Source: Microbulbifer litoralis
GTDB lineage: Bacteria > Pseudomonadota > Gammaproteobacteria > Pseudomonadales > Cellvibrionaceae
DNA: 64,000 bases
Reading direction: 5' to 3'
Assembly: GCF_023634065.1 (NCBI RefSeq)
Contig: NZ_JALKCV010000009.1
Location: 62,001-126,000, forward strand
The translations under genes were made by a program, and so were the position numbers. Shown here piece after piece: positions 1 to 9,970 of the stretch. Within the stretch, counting starts at the first letter, position 1. Each line of letters starts with the position of its first letter. The notes under the pieces were generated by a model, which saw nothing but the letters and a program-made list of their open reading frames with translations, was not told the origin of the DNA and ran no database searches.

Positions 1-1445
1 CGGAAGACCTGACGGTCGACTGGTTCTATTCCGACTCCGAGGCCACCACCGATATTCCCAACCAGGTGAGCGTCTTCGCGGACACGGTGACCGATACCGG
101 CACCGGCGAGACCATCAGCTCCACGGTCAGCACCGGCTCCCGCAGCGCGGATTTCCGTTTCACCGAGCTGCAGGATGAGGTGCGCAACTACGGTTGGTCC
201 GCAACCCTGCCGCTGCAGTTCTCCACTTCCTTCCTGGAACTGAGTGGCGGTTTTGCGCGCACGGAAAAAGGTCGCAGCTACAAGGAAACACAGCTGCGCC
301 TGGACGCCTTCGAGGTGACCGATGATGCACCGATGGGGGCGCCGCTGGATGAGGTATTCGGCGATGACAACATTACCAATACCGACAACAACTTTGTCTT
401 CGATCGCGCCGGTGGCAACAAGCAGAGCTATATTGCCGCAACGCTGACCGATGCGGTCTTCGGTAAAGTGGACTGGACCTTCCGGGAAACCTGGCGCGTC
501 TCCGCCGGTGCCCGTTGGGAGGACTACAACCAGGTGGCGCTGGAGTGGAACCCCTACAGCTATTCCGTGGATGACCCCCAGATCACCGACGACCCGGAAG
601 AGCTTCTGGATGCGACCTATGTACAGGACGATGTCTATCCGTCCCTGTCCCTGACCTACATGGGCTCACTGTGGGCGGAGACCTTCCAGTTGCGTTTCGG
701 TGCCAGTAAAACCGCCGTGCGCCCGGACCTGCGCGAAATCACCGATGCGATCTACATCGATCCCATCACCGATGAGCAGATCAAGGGCAACCCGGATGCA
801 CGCCCGTCGGAAATCTCCAACTTCGATGTGCGCGCCGAATGGTTCTTCGACAACGGCGACAACCTGACACTGTCCGCCTACTACAAAGACATCACCGATC
901 CGATCGAATTTTTCGAATTGGGCTCCAGTGATACCAACGTGGCCCGCGAAATCATCAACGCCGAATCCGGCGAGATTACCGGGCTCGAGATCGAGGGTCT
1001 GAAGACCCTGGGCTTTATGGGCGAGACCATGGACAGCTTCTTCGTCCAGGGCAATATCACCCTGCAGGACTCGGAACTGGTGGCCGGTGTCGAGGCCGAT
1101 GCCCCGACCAACCCGGTGCGCGAAATGACCGGTGCCTCGGAGTATGTGGTCAACATGCTGGTGGGTTTCGACTCCCCGGATGGCAACCACTCGGCCACGC
1201 TGGGCTATAACGTGTTCGGCGAGCGCCTCTACCTGGCCGGTCGCAACGGTGCCCCGGATGCGTTCGAGCAACCGTTCCACTCCCTGGACCTGACTTACTC
1301 CTGGTACCCGACCCAGGAAGTCACGGTCAAGGCGAAAGTGCAGAACCTGCTGGATGAATCCGTTGATATCGAGCGGCAGGGGGTCACCGTGTTTGAGGAA
1401 GCGCCGGGCTCCTCCTTCTCCCTGAGTGCACAATACCAATTCTAG
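1..1445 (+). CDS. TonB-dependent receptor, C-terminal part (5' end outside window)
   Basis: The reading frame is open from base 3, so the gene begins upstream of the window; about 480 residues are visible. The protein is a run of amphipathic beta strands separated by Asp/Asn-rich loops, as in the outer membrane barrel of TonB-dependent receptors, and it ends in Tyr-Gln-Phe, the terminal aromatic signal for barrel insertion. A late segment around VQNLLDESVDI matches the usual last strands of the family. The plug domain and TonB box are not visible, so the substrate cannot be assigned; in this kind of bacterium such receptors often take up oligosaccharides or siderophores. A good terminator follows the stop codon. 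Confidence 0.9.
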   Translation, partial: EDLTVDWFYSDSEATTDIPNQVSVFADTVTDTGTGETISSTVSTGSRSADFRFTELQDEVRNYGWSATLPLQFSTSFLELSGGFARTEKGRSYKETQLRLDAFEVTDDAPMGAPLDEVFGDDNITNTDNNFVFDRAGGNKQSYIAATLTDAVFGKVDWTFRETWRVSAGARWEDYNQVALEWNPYSYSVDDPQITDDPEELLDATYVQDDVYPSLSLTYMGSLWAETFQLRFGASKTAVRPDLREITDAIYIDPITDEQIKGNPDARPSEISNFDVRAEWFFDNGDNLTLSAYYKDITDPIEFFELGSSDTNVAREIINAESGEITGLEIEGLKTLGFMGETMDSFFVQGNITLQDSELVAGVEADAPTNPVREMTGASEYVVNMLVGFDSPDGNHSATLGYNVFGERLYLAGRNGAPDAFEQPFHSLDLTYSWYPTQEVTVKAKVQNLLDESVDIERQGVTVFEEAPGSSFSLSAQYQF

Positions 1446-1487
1446 ATTTCTGAATTCGGAAGTTCGAACGAAGAAACAGGGATGCTT

Positions 1488-1520
1488 AAACCGGGTGCTG
1501 GCAGCAGTGTCCGGTTTTTT
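1488..1520 (+). terminator. Rho-independent terminator after the TonB receptor gene
   Basis: AAACCGG at 1488-1494 pairs with CCGGTTT at 1511-1517, and the hairpin runs into six T residues at 1515-1520. It lies 43 bases after the receptor stop codon, on the same strand. Confidence 0.75.
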
Positions 1521-1768
1521 ATTTGTAAAGTAGGTTGCCATTCTGGCTTTCCAGGAGGGCTGCGGCCTGACAAGCCTGGTGGCGCCGACGTCAGGTGGCT
1601 CGCCGGGTCTTTCGAAGAGCGCCCCCTGTTTTCGCCAGTCGCCAAAGATTGATAAAAATTCTACAGCTGATGCGAAGGTCCTGCTGCCACTAAACTCTCT
1701 ATATACGGCGTCGAACCCTCAGGCTGGTAACACGCCCATTGGGGATTCCCCGGTGCATTTTCCGACAA

Positions 1769-1797
1769 CAAAAAAGGGCGCCCCCGGGGCGCCCTGA
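1769..1797 (-). terminator. Rho-independent terminator after the ETF-QO gene
   Basis: GGGCGCC (1776-1782) and GGCGCCC (1788-1794) form a strong GC stem with a five-base loop. Read on the minus strand the hairpin is followed by TTTTTTG, from the A run at 1770-1775. It lies about 30 bases beyond the stop codon at 1828. Confidence 0.85.
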
Positions 1798-1827
1798 AAA
1801 AGCAAAGTCGTTACAACTCCAAATTGG

Positions 1828-3465
1828 TTACATATTCGGATAGTTGGGACCACCGCCGCCCTCCGGCGCGATCCAGACGATATTCTGGGTCGGGTCCTTG
1901 ATGTCGCAGGTCTTGCAGTGCACGCAGTTCTGCGCGTTGATCTGGAAGCGCTTGCCCTCTGCATCCTCGACCACTTCGTAGACGCCGGCGGGGCAGTAGC
2001 GCTGGGCCGGCTCGTCGTAGATCGGCAGGTTGTGGTTGATCGGGATCTCGTCGTCTTTCAGCGTCAGGTGACAGGGCTGGTCTTCCTCGTGGTTGGTGTT
2101 GGAGATGAACACCGAGGACAGCTTGTCGAAGCTGAGCACGCCGTCGGGCTTCGGGTAGTCGATTTTCTTGCAGTCCGCCGCCGGTTTCAGTTGGGCGTGG
2201 TCCGCCTTGGTGTCGCGCAGGGTCCACGGCAGCTTGCCCTGGAAGATGTTGATATCGATAAACGCGTAGGCGGAGCCGAGTATGTTGCCCCACTTGTGCT
2301 GGGCCGGGCCGAAGTTGCGCTGCTTGTGCAGCTCCTTCCAAGCCCAACTGTCGCGGTATTTGCTGGTGTACTCGGTCAGCTCGTCGTTGGCGCGTTCGGC
2401 ACCCAGGGCCTCCACGATGCTCTCGGCGGCGATCATGCCGGATTTCATTGCGGTGTGATTGCCCTTGATCTTGGCAAAGTTCAGGGTGCCGGCGTTATCG
2501 CCGATCAGCAGGCCGCCCGGGAAGGTCATTTTCGGCTGTGATTGCAGGCCGCCCTTGGTGATGGCGCGCGCGCCGTAAGCGACGCGCTGGCCGCCCTCCA
2601 GGTACTGCTTGATCACCGGGTGGTGCTTGTAGCGCTGGAACTCGTCGAACGGGCTCACATGGGGGTTGCTGTAGGCCAGGTCGGTGATCAGGCCGACAAC
2701 CACCTGGTTATCCTCGGCGTGGTACAGGAAACCGCCGCCGTGGGAACCGCTCTCGTCCAGCGGCCAGCCGGCGGTGTGGACCACCAGGCCCTCCTGGTAC
2801 TTGTCGTCGTCGACCTTCCAGATTTCCTTGATGCCGATACCGTAGTGCTGCGGGTCCGCGCCTTCGTCCAGTTTGAATTTGGAGATCAGTTGCTTGCCCA
2901 GGTGGCCGCGGCAGCCCTCGGCGAACAGGGTGTACTTGGCGTGCAGCTCCATGCCGGGCATATAGGCGTCCTTGTGCTCGCCCTTGGCGGAGACGCCCAT
3001 GTCGCCGGTGGCGATGCCCTTGACCGAGCCGTCGTCGTTGTACAGCACTTCCGCAGCGGCGAAGCCGGGGAAGATCTCGACACCCAGGCTCTCGGCCTGT
3101 TCCGCCAGCCAGCGGGTCAGGTTGCCCAGGCTGATGATGTAGTTGCCCTCGTTGTGCATGGTGCTGGGCACAAAGAAGTTGGGTACTTTGGAGGCCTTCT
3201 CGGCGCTGCCCATCACATAGATGTCATCGCCCTTGACCGGGGTGTTCAGCGGTGCGCCGCGGTCTTTCCAGTCCGGGAAGAGTTCGTTCAGGGCGGTGGG
3301 CTCGAAAACGGCGCCGGACAGGATGTGGGCGCCGACCTCGGAACCTTTCTCGACCACGCAGACTTCGATGTTCTCATTGAGCTGGCGAATACGGCAGGCC
3401 GCCGCCAGGCCCGCGGGGCCTGCACCCACGATCACTACATCGTATTCCATTGATTCGCGTTCCAC
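1828..3465 (-). CDS. Electron transfer flavoprotein-ubiquinone oxidoreductase
   Basis: This inner-membrane-associated flavoprotein (ETF-QO, sometimes called etfD) takes electrons from reduced ETF and passes them to ubiquinone, linking fatty acid and amino acid dehydrogenation to respiration. The N-terminus has the FAD-binding Rossmann motif VVIVGAGPAG (about residues 10-19). The C-terminus has the [4Fe-4S] ferredoxin-like domain with Cys491, Cys514, Cys517 and Cys520, the family spacing. I chose the GTG at 3465 (545 residues) because GAGGAG sits six bases upstream and the resulting start MERESMEYD resembles Pseudomonas orthologues; an ATG at 3450 is also possible. It is divergent from etfBA, its electron donor, so the 370-base gap probably carries both promoters. 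Confidence 0.96.
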   Translation of the reverse strand: MERESMEYDVVIVGAGPAGLAAACRIRQLNENIEVCVVEKGSEVGAHILSGAVFEPTALNELFPDWKDRGAPLNTPVKGDDIYVMGSAEKASKVPNFFVPSTMHNEGNYIISLGNLTRWLAEQAESLGVEIFPGFAAAEVLYNDDGSVKGIATGDMGVSAKGEHKDAYMPGMELHAKYTLFAEGCRGHLGKQLISKFKLDEGADPQHYGIGIKEIWKVDDDKYQEGLVVHTAGWPLDESGSHGGGFLYHAEDNQVVVGLITDLAYSNPHVSPFDEFQRYKHHPVIKQYLEGGQRVAYGARAITKGGLQSQPKMTFPGGLLIGDNAGTLNFAKIKGNHTAMKSGMIAAESIVEALGAERANDELTEYTSKYRDSWAWKELHKQRNFGPAQHKWGNILGSAYAFIDINIFQGKLPWTLRDTKADHAQLKPAADCKKIDYPKPDGVLSFDKLSSVFISNTNHEEDQPCHLTLKDDEIPINHNLPIYDEPAQRYCPAGVYEVVEDAEGKRFQINAQNCVHCKTCDIKDPTQNIVWIAPEGGGGPNYPNM

Positions 3466-3837
3466 GGCGCTCTCCTCAGCTGGTTGCAATTGACTGTTTT
3501 ACGGCCGTCAAATAGCCGCAACTTCTTATATTGGCCGCGGATTATATAGGTCATCAATCAACCCTACCAATTGCAGGAGTATTCAATTCCCGTGGCAAAT
3601 GTGTTGTATTCCGGCTCGCGGGCTGGTATTCGGACTAGTCTGAATAGGCCCGCGTTATGGCCCGAAATTGATGCGCTGAATGATCCCCCGGACGGCCATT
3701 TGACTATTGATTTTGGCGTATGGAAGGGTCAACATACACGCCGTTCAAACAGGTGTTTGACCAGAACATCGTTTTCGTTCGCGATATGAGACCGTTCAGT
3801 CGCGGCTCCTGCAAAGCTGATTTAAGACGGGATTTCC
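3466..3837. other. Divergent control region between ETF-QO and etfBA
   Basis: This 372-base gap must hold the promoters of both etf transcription units. Besides the palindrome at 3745-3760 I see no clear terminator, repeat or small gene. An open frame at 3571-3789 has no ribosome binding site and no protein-like composition. Confidence 0.6.
3745..3760. promoter_or_regulatory. Putative PsrA-type operator upstream of etfBA
   Basis: TCAAACAGGTGTTTGA is an inverted repeat of TCAAAC and GTTTGA with a four-base spacer. It matches the published PsrA box of Pseudomonas, (G/C)AAAC-N2-4-GTTT(G/C). PsrA is a TetR-family repressor released by long-chain fatty acids, and etf genes are members of predicted PsrA regulons. 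The site lies 78 bases before the etfB start codon. Binding itself is inference. Confidence 0.65.
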
Positions 3838-4587
3838 ATGAAAGTTCTTGTAGCTGTGAAACGCGTTGTGGACTACAACGTCAAGGTCCGCCCCAAGGCG
3901 GATGGCTCTGACGTCGATACTGCCAACGTAAAAATGTCTATCAACCCCTTCTGCGAAATTGCCGTGGAAGAGGCGGTACGCTTGAAGGAGAAAGGCGTCG
4001 TCAGCGAGATAGTCGCCGTTTCCATGGGCCCCAAGCAGAGCCAGGAGCAGATCCGTACCGCACTGGCGCTGGGCGCCGATCGCGGCATCCTGGTCGAGAC
4101 CGACGACGAGCTGCAGCCTCTGGCGGTGGCCAAGTGCCTGAAGGCAATCGTCGACAAGGAAGAGCCGCAACTGGTCATCATGGGCAAGCAGTCCATTGAC
4201 GGTGACAACAACCAGACCGGCCAGATGCTGGGCGCGCTGACCGGCATGGGGCAGGGTACCTTTGCCTCTGAAGTCAACGTCGACGGCGAGGCCGTCAAGG
4301 TAACCCGCGAGATCGACGGCGGCCTGCAGACGGTCGAGTTGAAACTGCCGGCCATCGTCACCACCGACCTGCGCCTGAACGAGCCGCGCTACGCCTCCCT
4401 GCCGAACATCATGAAGGCGAAGAAGAAGCCGCTGGATACCACCAACCCGGGCGAGCTGGGCGTGGACATCACCCCGCGCACCAAGACCCTGAAAGTCGAG
4501 CCGCCGGCCGAGCGCCAGGCGGGTGTCAAGGTCGCCGACGTGGCGGAACTGGTAGAGAAACTGAAGAACGAGGCGAAGGTAATCTGA
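3838..4587 (+). CDS. etfB: Electron transfer flavoprotein beta subunit
   Basis: This is the small subunit of the soluble ETF heterodimer, which collects electrons from acyl-CoA and other dehydrogenases and hands them to ETF-QO. The 249-residue length and the start [18 protein letters not shown] are typical of the beta subunit, which binds AMP and contacts the dehydrogenases. The segment DGDNNQTGQ around residues 121-129 belongs to the conserved nucleotide-binding region. The gene is followed by etfA with a one-base overlap (TGATG), so translation is probably coupled. A PsrA-like operator upstream suggests fatty acid control. Confidence 0.97.
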   Translation: MKVLVAVKRVVDYNVKVRPKADGSDVDTANVKMSINPFCEIAVEEAVRLKEKGVVSEIVAVSMGPKQSQEQIRTALALGADRGILVETDDELQPLAVAKCLKAIVDKEEPQLVIMGKQSIDGDNNQTGQMLGALTGMGQGTFASEVNVDGEAVKVTREIDGGLQTVELKLPAIVTTDLRLNEPRYASLPNIMKAKKKPLDTTNPGELGVDITPRTKTLKVEPPAERQAGVKVADVAELVEKLKNEAKVI

Positions 4588-5516
4588 TGAGCATCCTGGT
4601 TATTGCGGAACACGACAACGCCGAACTGAAGGGCGCTACACTCAACACCATCGCCGCGGCCAAGGCCATCGGTGGCGATATCGATCTGCTGGTTGCCGGT
4701 GAGAGCTGCGGCGCGGTGGGCGAGGCCGCCGCCAAAGTGGACGGCGTGAGCAAGGTCCTGGTCGCCGACAATGCGGCCTATGGCCACCAGCTGGCCGAGA
4801 ATGTGGCCAAACTGGTTGCCGATCTGGGCAAGGACTACAGCCATATCCTGGCTCCGGCCACGACCACCGGCAAGAACATGCTGCCGCGCGCCGCCGCGCT
4901 GCTGGATGTACAGCCGATCTCCGACATCATTGCCGTCGAGAGTGCCGACACGTTCAAACGCCCGATCTACGCCGGCAACGTGGTTGCCACGGTACAGAGC
5001 TCCGATCCCATCAAAGTGATCTCTGTGCGCACCACTGCCTTTGACGCCGTATCCACCGAGGGCGGCAGCGCTGCGGTGGAGTCTGTGGATATCGCCGACG
5101 ATGCCGGTGTTTCTTCGTTTGTCGGCGAGGAACTGGCCCAGTCCGATCGCCCGGAGCTGACCTCTGCCAAGGTAGTGATCTCCGGTGGTCGCGGCATGCA
5201 GAACGGCGACAACTTTGAGATCCTGTACAAGGTGGCCGACAAGCTGGGCGCTGCGGTGGGGGCATCCCGCGCGGCAGTGGATGCCGGCTTCGTTCCCAAC
5301 GATATGCAGGTGGGGCAGACCGGCAAAATCGTCGCTCCGGATCTGTACATTGCGGTGGGCATCTCCGGTGCTATCCAGCATCTGGCCGGTATGAAAGACT
5401 CCAAAGTGATCGTGGCCATCAACAAGGACGAGGAGGCGCCGATCTTCTCCGTTGCCGACTACGGCCTGGTCGCGGATCTTTTCGATGCGGTGCCGGAGCT
5501 TGAAACAAAGTTGTAA
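4587..5516 (+). CDS. etfA: Electron transfer flavoprotein alpha subunit
   Basis: This is the large, FAD-carrying subunit of ETF. The 309-residue protein has an N-terminal ETF domain and the C-terminal FAD-binding domain, with the family signature running from SRAAVDAGF through [20 protein letters not shown] to GAIQHLAGM (about residues 228-270). It overlaps etfB by one base and is followed within 30 bases by a strong terminator, which makes etfBA a two-gene operon. Together with the divergent ETF-QO gene it forms the whole ETF respiratory branch. Confidence 0.97.
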   Translation: MSILVIAEHDNAELKGATLNTIAAAKAIGGDIDLLVAGESCGAVGEAAAKVDGVSKVLVADNAAYGHQLAENVAKLVADLGKDYSHILAPATTTGKNMLPRAAALLDVQPISDIIAVESADTFKRPIYAGNVVATVQSSDPIKVISVRTTAFDAVSTEGGSAAVESVDIADDAGVSSFVGEELAQSDRPELTSAKVVISGGRGMQNGDNFEILYKVADKLGAAVGASRAAVDAGFVPNDMQVGQTGKIVAPDLYIAVGISGAIQHLAGMKDSKVIVAINKDEEAPIFSVADYGLVADLFDAVPELETKL

Positions 5517-5544
5517 ACTTTGATTAATAGACTAGAAAGTATGG

Positions 5545-5572
5545 AAGGGCGGCCTTGGCCGCCCTTTCTTTT
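5545..5572 (+). terminator. Rho-independent terminator after etfA
   Basis: AAGGGCGGCC (5545-5554) pairs with GGCCGCCCTT (5557-5566) and the stem runs into TTTCTTTT (5565-5572). It separates etfBA from the secretion operon. Confidence 0.9.
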
Positions 5573-5737
5573 GGCGCGGAAGAGGGCCTCTGGCTGCTGC
5601 GGCAGGCATTTGTGTAAAAATCATGCAGTGTCGGGCGCCAGGAATGGAACATTGCCTTTCGGAGGATGACGAAAGAGAATAGGCGTCAATAACTGATAAA
5701 TTCAGTCAATCGTCGTATTGGCTATACAGGGTTACCC

Positions 5738-6427
5738 ATGTCTGCAGTACAGCGAGTCATCAGCTCCGTGGGAGCGGTATTTTCCCGGCGCCCGGCGGGC
5801 AAGGGGATGTCGCTCGGTGCGAAAGCGTCTATCGGTGTGGTCGCCGGCTGGTTGTCCATCAATCTGCTCGCCTATGGTGCACTGCTGGTGCCGGGCGGGT
5901 CGCAGGAAGAGAGCCTGCTGGCCGAGCGCACTGCCAGTGCGGGCCCGGCCCCCGTCGAATCCCTGCCCAACACCCCTTTCTTCGGGCTGGCCAAGGTCGA
6001 GCCGAAGGAAGACAGCGAGCCGGAAGTGGACCTCGCCAATATCCCCATCACCCAACTCAATCTGGTACTGTCCGGTGTGCTCAACAACAGTACCAAGGAC
6101 AAGGCCAGTGCGCTGGTGGCGGAGAAGGGCAAGCCCGCCGAGCGGATCTATGTGGGGGAGAGGCTGCCCGGGGGGGCGGAGCTCTACTCCGTTGCAGTGG
6201 ACCACATAGTGCTGCGCCGCAACGGCAAGATGGAAAAACTGACGTACCCGGACCAGGATGGGCGGCCGAGTGTGGCCATGAGCCGCTATAGCAATTACGC
6301 TCGCCAGGCGATCGAGACCAGTACCAGGAGCTCGGCCAGCCGGTCCGAAAAGCAGCAGTCCATCCGCGAACGGCTGGAACAGTTGCGGGACCTGGCACGC
6401 CAGCGCCGCGCGGAGCGTCGCCAGTAA
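5738..6427 (+). CDS. gspC: Type II secretion system protein GspC, short XcpP-like form
   Basis: GspC is an inner membrane protein that links the inner membrane platform to the secretin GspD. A single membrane segment lies near residues 31-51. A Pro-rich linker follows, then a homology region (about residues 75-150, from NTPFFGLAKV through NLVLSGVLNN to ERIYVGERLP) as in known GspC proteins. At 229 residues it lacks the C-terminal PDZ domain. It ends instead in a charged helix (about 190-229, SIRERLEQLRDLARQRRAER) likely to form a coiled coil, as in Pseudomonas XcpP. It is the first gene of the gsp operon. Confidence 0.92.
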   Translation: MSAVQRVISSVGAVFSRRPAGKGMSLGAKASIGVVAGWLSINLLAYGALLVPGGSQEESLLAERTASAGPAPVESLPNTPFFGLAKVEPKEDSEPEVDLANIPITQLNLVLSGVLNNSTKDKASALVAEKGKPAERIYVGERLPGGAELYSVAVDHIVLRRNGKMEKLTYPDQDGRPSVAMSRYSNYARQAIETSTRSSASRSEKQQSIRERLEQLRDLARQRRAERRQ

Positions 6428-6487
6428 ATCGAATTTATTTTTCCAAGACCATTTTTCAGTATCAAGAATAAAAGAGCCAGATAACCA

Positions 6488-8482
6488 ATGATGAGGATGT
6501 TTTATCGAGGGCTGCTCGCAGTCGGCCTGGGTTTGTTGATAGGGACTTCAGTACTGGCTCAACCTCCGGAACGGGTGACCCTGTCGCTGGACAACGCCGA
6601 TATACGCGACCTGATCAATTGGGCGGCGGATTTCACCGGCAAGAATATCGTTGTCCACCCCAATGTGAAGGGCAAGGTCACCGTCGTCGCCGGCGATCCG
6701 ATGACCCACGAAGAGGCCTTCAACGTCTTCATGTCGGTACTGCAGGTGAACGGCTTCAGCCTGGTGGAGCAGGGCAACGCCTGGAAAGTGGTGCCGGATG
6801 CGCTGGCCAAACAGCAGGCGATTCCCGTGGTGGACCTCGACAGCAAGGGGGCGCATGTGCCGGCGGAATCCCTGGTGGTGCGCACGGTGCGGGTGGAGAA
6901 TATCTCCGCCGCACAGTTGATTGCGATGCTGCGGCCGCTGATTCCGCAGACCGGCCACCTGGCGGCCTACGCCGATACCAACACCCTGATCATCGCCGAC
7001 CGCGCCGCCAATATCGACCAGATAGTGCGCCTGGTACACCAGTTGGACCGTGCCGGCGCCATCGATATCGAGCTGGTCCCGCTGCAGTTCGCCTCGGCCA
7101 AGGATGTGAAGCAGGTGCTGAGCGAGTTGCTGCAGTCCGGCGGCAAGCAGGGTAACGATGTGCAGCCGCTGCGCATCGCCGTCGACGAGCGCTCCAACAG
7201 CGTGCTGCTGACCGGCGACCCGGTCACCCGCCAGCAGCTCAAGGATGTGATCCGCCGCCTGGACCAGCCGCTGGACGGCGACGGCAACACCGCGGTGGTC
7301 TATGTCCAGTACGCCAGCGCGGCCGACCTGAAGCCCATACTCGAGGGTATGAGCGGCAGTATCCAGAAGACGGAAAAGGACCAGCAAGCGGCCGATGTGG
7401 AGGTCAGCATTCAGGTCAATGAATCCCTGAACTCCCTGGTACTGACGGCGCCGCCGGCACTGCTGGAAACCATGAAGGGTGTTATCGCCAAGCTGGATGT
7501 GCGCCGCGCACAGGTGCTGATCGAGGCGCTGATCGTCGAGGTCACCGAGGGCACGGGGAACCAGTTGGGCATCCAGTGGATCGCCGGCGCCGATGACGAC
7601 GTGGTGGCGGGCTTCAACAATAGCGCGGCGGAAGCCGAGTTGACCGACGATGACGGCAATGTGATTTCCGACGTCAACCCCTTCTCTCTCAACCCTTCCA
7701 GTCTGGTGGGCACGGGGCTGAATCTCGGTTACCTGAGCGGCACCGATATCCGCCTGGCGATCAAGGCGCTGGCGACGCAAAGCAGCTCCAACATCCTCTC
7801 CACGCCGCAGGTGATCGCGCTGGACAACGAGGAGGCGGAAATCCTCGTGGGCCAGAATGTGCCCTTCGTCACTGGCGAGCAGTTATTGTCCGGCAGCAAC
7901 AACGATCCCTTCACGACCATCCAGCGGGAGGATGTGGGCACCACGCTCACGGTCAAGCCGCGGGTCAACAATAACAACTCGGTGACGCTGGAGATCGAGC
8001 AGAAGGTGGAAAATGTGCTGCCGTCCTCCGAGGGGGCCGTGGATATTGTGACCAGCAAGCGCGAGATCCGCACCAAGGTGCTGATTGACGATGGCGCCAT
8101 CCTGGTACTCGGCGGCCTGATCGAGGACAAGGTGACCGAGACCAAGTCCAAGGTGCCGCTGCTGGGGGATATCCCGGGCATCGGGCGCCTGTTCCGCTCC
8201 AGCGACAAAGACGTCACCAAGACCAACCTGATGGTGTTCCTGCGCCCGAAGATCCTGAGCTCCCAGATTGCCGGCTACGAGGAAACCCGCGAGCGCTACC
8301 TGGATATGCAGGAGAAGCAGATCCGCTTGCGCGGCGATACCAGTGTAATCTGGGATTGGCACCGCGGCGGCGTGTTGCCGGACCTGACACCGCCTACCGG
8401 GACTTATGACGACAGCGCCGAGCCCGATGACGGCGCGCCGATGGAAGTGCTGGATGCCGAGGTGATCGAGGCGGAAAAATGA
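6488..8482 (+). CDS. gspD: Type II secretion system secretin GspD
   Basis: GspD forms the outer membrane channel through which folded exoproteins leave. The 664-residue protein starts with a signal peptide ending in SVLAQ. It continues with the N0 domain (from RVTLSLDNADIRDLINW), repeated N1-N3 domains, and the C-terminal secretin domain with the hallmark VPLLGDIPGIGRLFR near residues 555-570. The tail after about residue 600 is acidic and may be an S-domain. The start is ambiguous between ATG codons at 6488, 6491 and 6497. It overlaps gspE by four bases (ATGA). Confidence 0.97.
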   Translation: MMRMFYRGLLAVGLGLLIGTSVLAQPPERVTLSLDNADIRDLINWAADFTGKNIVVHPNVKGKVTVVAGDPMTHEEAFNVFMSVLQVNGFSLVEQGNAWKVVPDALAKQQAIPVVDLDSKGAHVPAESLVVRTVRVENISAAQLIAMLRPLIPQTGHLAAYADTNTLIIADRAANIDQIVRLVHQLDRAGAIDIELVPLQFASAKDVKQVLSELLQSGGKQGNDVQPLRIAVDERSNSVLLTGDPVTRQQLKDVIRRLDQPLDGDGNTAVVYVQYASAADLKPILEGMSGSIQKTEKDQQAADVEVSIQVNESLNSLVLTAPPALLETMKGVIAKLDVRRAQVLIEALIVEVTEGTGNQLGIQWIAGADDDVVAGFNNSAAEAELTDDDGNVISDVNPFSLNPSSLVGTGLNLGYLSGTDIRLAIKALATQSSSNILSTPQVIALDNEEAEILVGQNVPFVTGEQLLSGSNNDPFTTIQREDVGTTLTVKPRVNNNNSVTLEIEQKVENVLPSSEGAVDIVTSKREIRTKVLIDDGAILVLGGLIEDKVTETKSKVPLLGDIPGIGRLFRSSDKDVTKTNLMVFLRPKILSSQIAGYEETRERYLDMQEKQIRLRGDTSVIWDWHRGGVLPDLTPPTGTYDDSAEPDDGAPMEVLDAEVIEAEK

Positions 8483-9966
8483 CAGGCGGTGCGCTAGACA
8501 CAAACACGGCCGTTCGGCGACTGCCCTACGCGTTTGCCAAGCGGCACCGGGTATTGCTGGTGGATGTAGACGGCAGGCCCTGCTGTCGCTACGTGGCGCC
8601 GCTGAACCCGTCGGTATTGGCGGAGGCACAGCGCCTGAGCGGCGTGCCCGTGGATATCGAGGCGGTGGAGGAGGGGGCCTTCCAGTCGGCGCTGCAGGAA
8701 CTCTACGAAAACCGCGAGGGCGGCAACCTGTCCGATGTCGAGGGTCTCGGCGACGAGCTGGACTTGGCGGCGGTGGTGGACGCACTGCCGGAGACGGAAG
8801 ACCTGCTGGAGCAGGAAGACGACGCCCCCATCGTCAAGCTGATCAATGCCATTTTTGCCGAATCGCTCAAGCAGGGCGCCTCGGATATTCATATCGAGAC
8901 CTTTGAAAAGCGCCTGGTGGTCCGCTTCCGCGTCGACGGCGTGCTGCGCGAGGTGTTGGAGCCCCGCCGCGCCCTGGCGCCGCTGCTGGTGTCGCGGATC
9001 AAGGTGATGGCCAAGTTGGATATCGCCGAGAAGCGCGTGCCCCAGGACGGCCGTATCTCCCTGCTGATGGCCGGCCGCGAAGTGGATGTGCGGGTTTCCA
9101 CCATGCCGTCCTCCGCCGGCGAGCGGGTGGTGATGCGCCTGCTGGACAAGCAGGCGGGCAAGATGGATATGGGCAAGCTGGGCATGGCCGACGGCGACCT
9201 GAAGGTGATCACCGACCTGCTGTCGCGCCCACACGGCATCCTGCTGGTCACCGGCCCCACGGGTTCCGGTAAGACGACTACTCTCTACGCCGGCCTCGCT
9301 TCCATCAACAACCGCGAAAAGAACATCCTCACTGTCGAGGACCCGGTGGAGTACAACCTGGAGGGCGTCGGCCAGACCCAGGTGAACACCAAGGCGGACA
9401 TGACCTTTGCCCGCGGGCTGCGCGCGATACTGCGCCAGGATCCGGATGTGGTGATGGTGGGCGAGATCCGCGACCTGGAGACGATGCAGATTGCCATCCA
9501 GGCCTCCCTGACCGGCCACCTGGTGTTGTCTACCCTGCACACCAACACTGCGCTGGGCGCGGTGACACGGCTGGTGGATATGGGCATCGAGCCTTTCCTG
9601 CTGTCCTCGAGCCTGATCGGCGTGCTGGCCCAGCGGCTGGTGCGCGTGCTCTGCCCGGAGTGCAAGCAGCCCCACGCGGCGGACGCCAGCGAGTGCGGCC
9701 TGCTGGGCGTCGACAGCGCGACCATCTACCGCCCGGACGGCTGTGAGCACTGCAATCACAGCGGCTACGTCGGCCGCGTTGGGATCTACGAGCTGGTGCC
9801 GGTCAACGAGACCATGCGCCAGCTGATCCACGACCGCGCCTCCGAGAGCAAGCTGGTGGCCGAGGCGCGCCGGGTGTCGTCGAGTATTCGCGAGGACGGT
9901 GTGGCCAAGGTGCTGGGCGGGGTGACTTCGCTGGAGGAGGTGTTGCGTGTTACGCAGGAATCATAA
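8479..9966 (+). CDS. gspE: Type II secretion system ATPase GspE
   Basis: GspE is the cytoplasmic hexameric ATPase that drives pseudopilus assembly. Walker A is GPTGSGKTT at residue 259, and an Asp box/Walker B region includes DPDVVMVGEIRD at 321. The zinc-binding tetracysteine of the GspE family is intact (Cys392, Cys395, Cys422, Cys425). Length (495 residues) is normal. The start overlaps gspD by four bases. The next operon gene, gspF, begins only after an unusual 162-base gap filled by a repeat. Confidence 0.97.
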   Translation: MTGGALDTNTAVRRLPYAFAKRHRVLLVDVDGRPCCRYVAPLNPSVLAEAQRLSGVPVDIEAVEEGAFQSALQELYENREGGNLSDVEGLGDELDLAAVVDALPETEDLLEQEDDAPIVKLINAIFAESLKQGASDIHIETFEKRLVVRFRVDGVLREVLEPRRALAPLLVSRIKVMAKLDIAEKRVPQDGRISLLMAGREVDVRVSTMPSSAGERVVMRLLDKQAGKMDMGKLGMADGDLKVITDLLSRPHGILLVTGPTGSGKTTTLYAGLASINNREKNILTVEDPVEYNLEGVGQTQVNTKADMTFARGLRAILRQDPDVVMVGEIRDLETMQIAIQASLTGHLVLSTLHTNTALGAVTRLVDMGIEPFLLSSSLIGVLAQRLVRVLCPECKQPHAADASECGLLGVDSATIYRPDGCEHCNHSGYVGRVGIYELVPVNETMRQLIHDRASESKLVAEARRVSSSIREDGVAKVLGGVTSLEEVLRVTQES

Positions 9967-9970
9967 AGAC

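Larger units (their letters stand above)
1446..1827. other. Intergenic region between convergent genes
   Basis: This 382-base gap between the receptor and the ETF-QO gene contains one terminator for each side. I see no convincing gene, promoter or repeat in the middle part (about 1525-1765). Confidence 0.6.
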
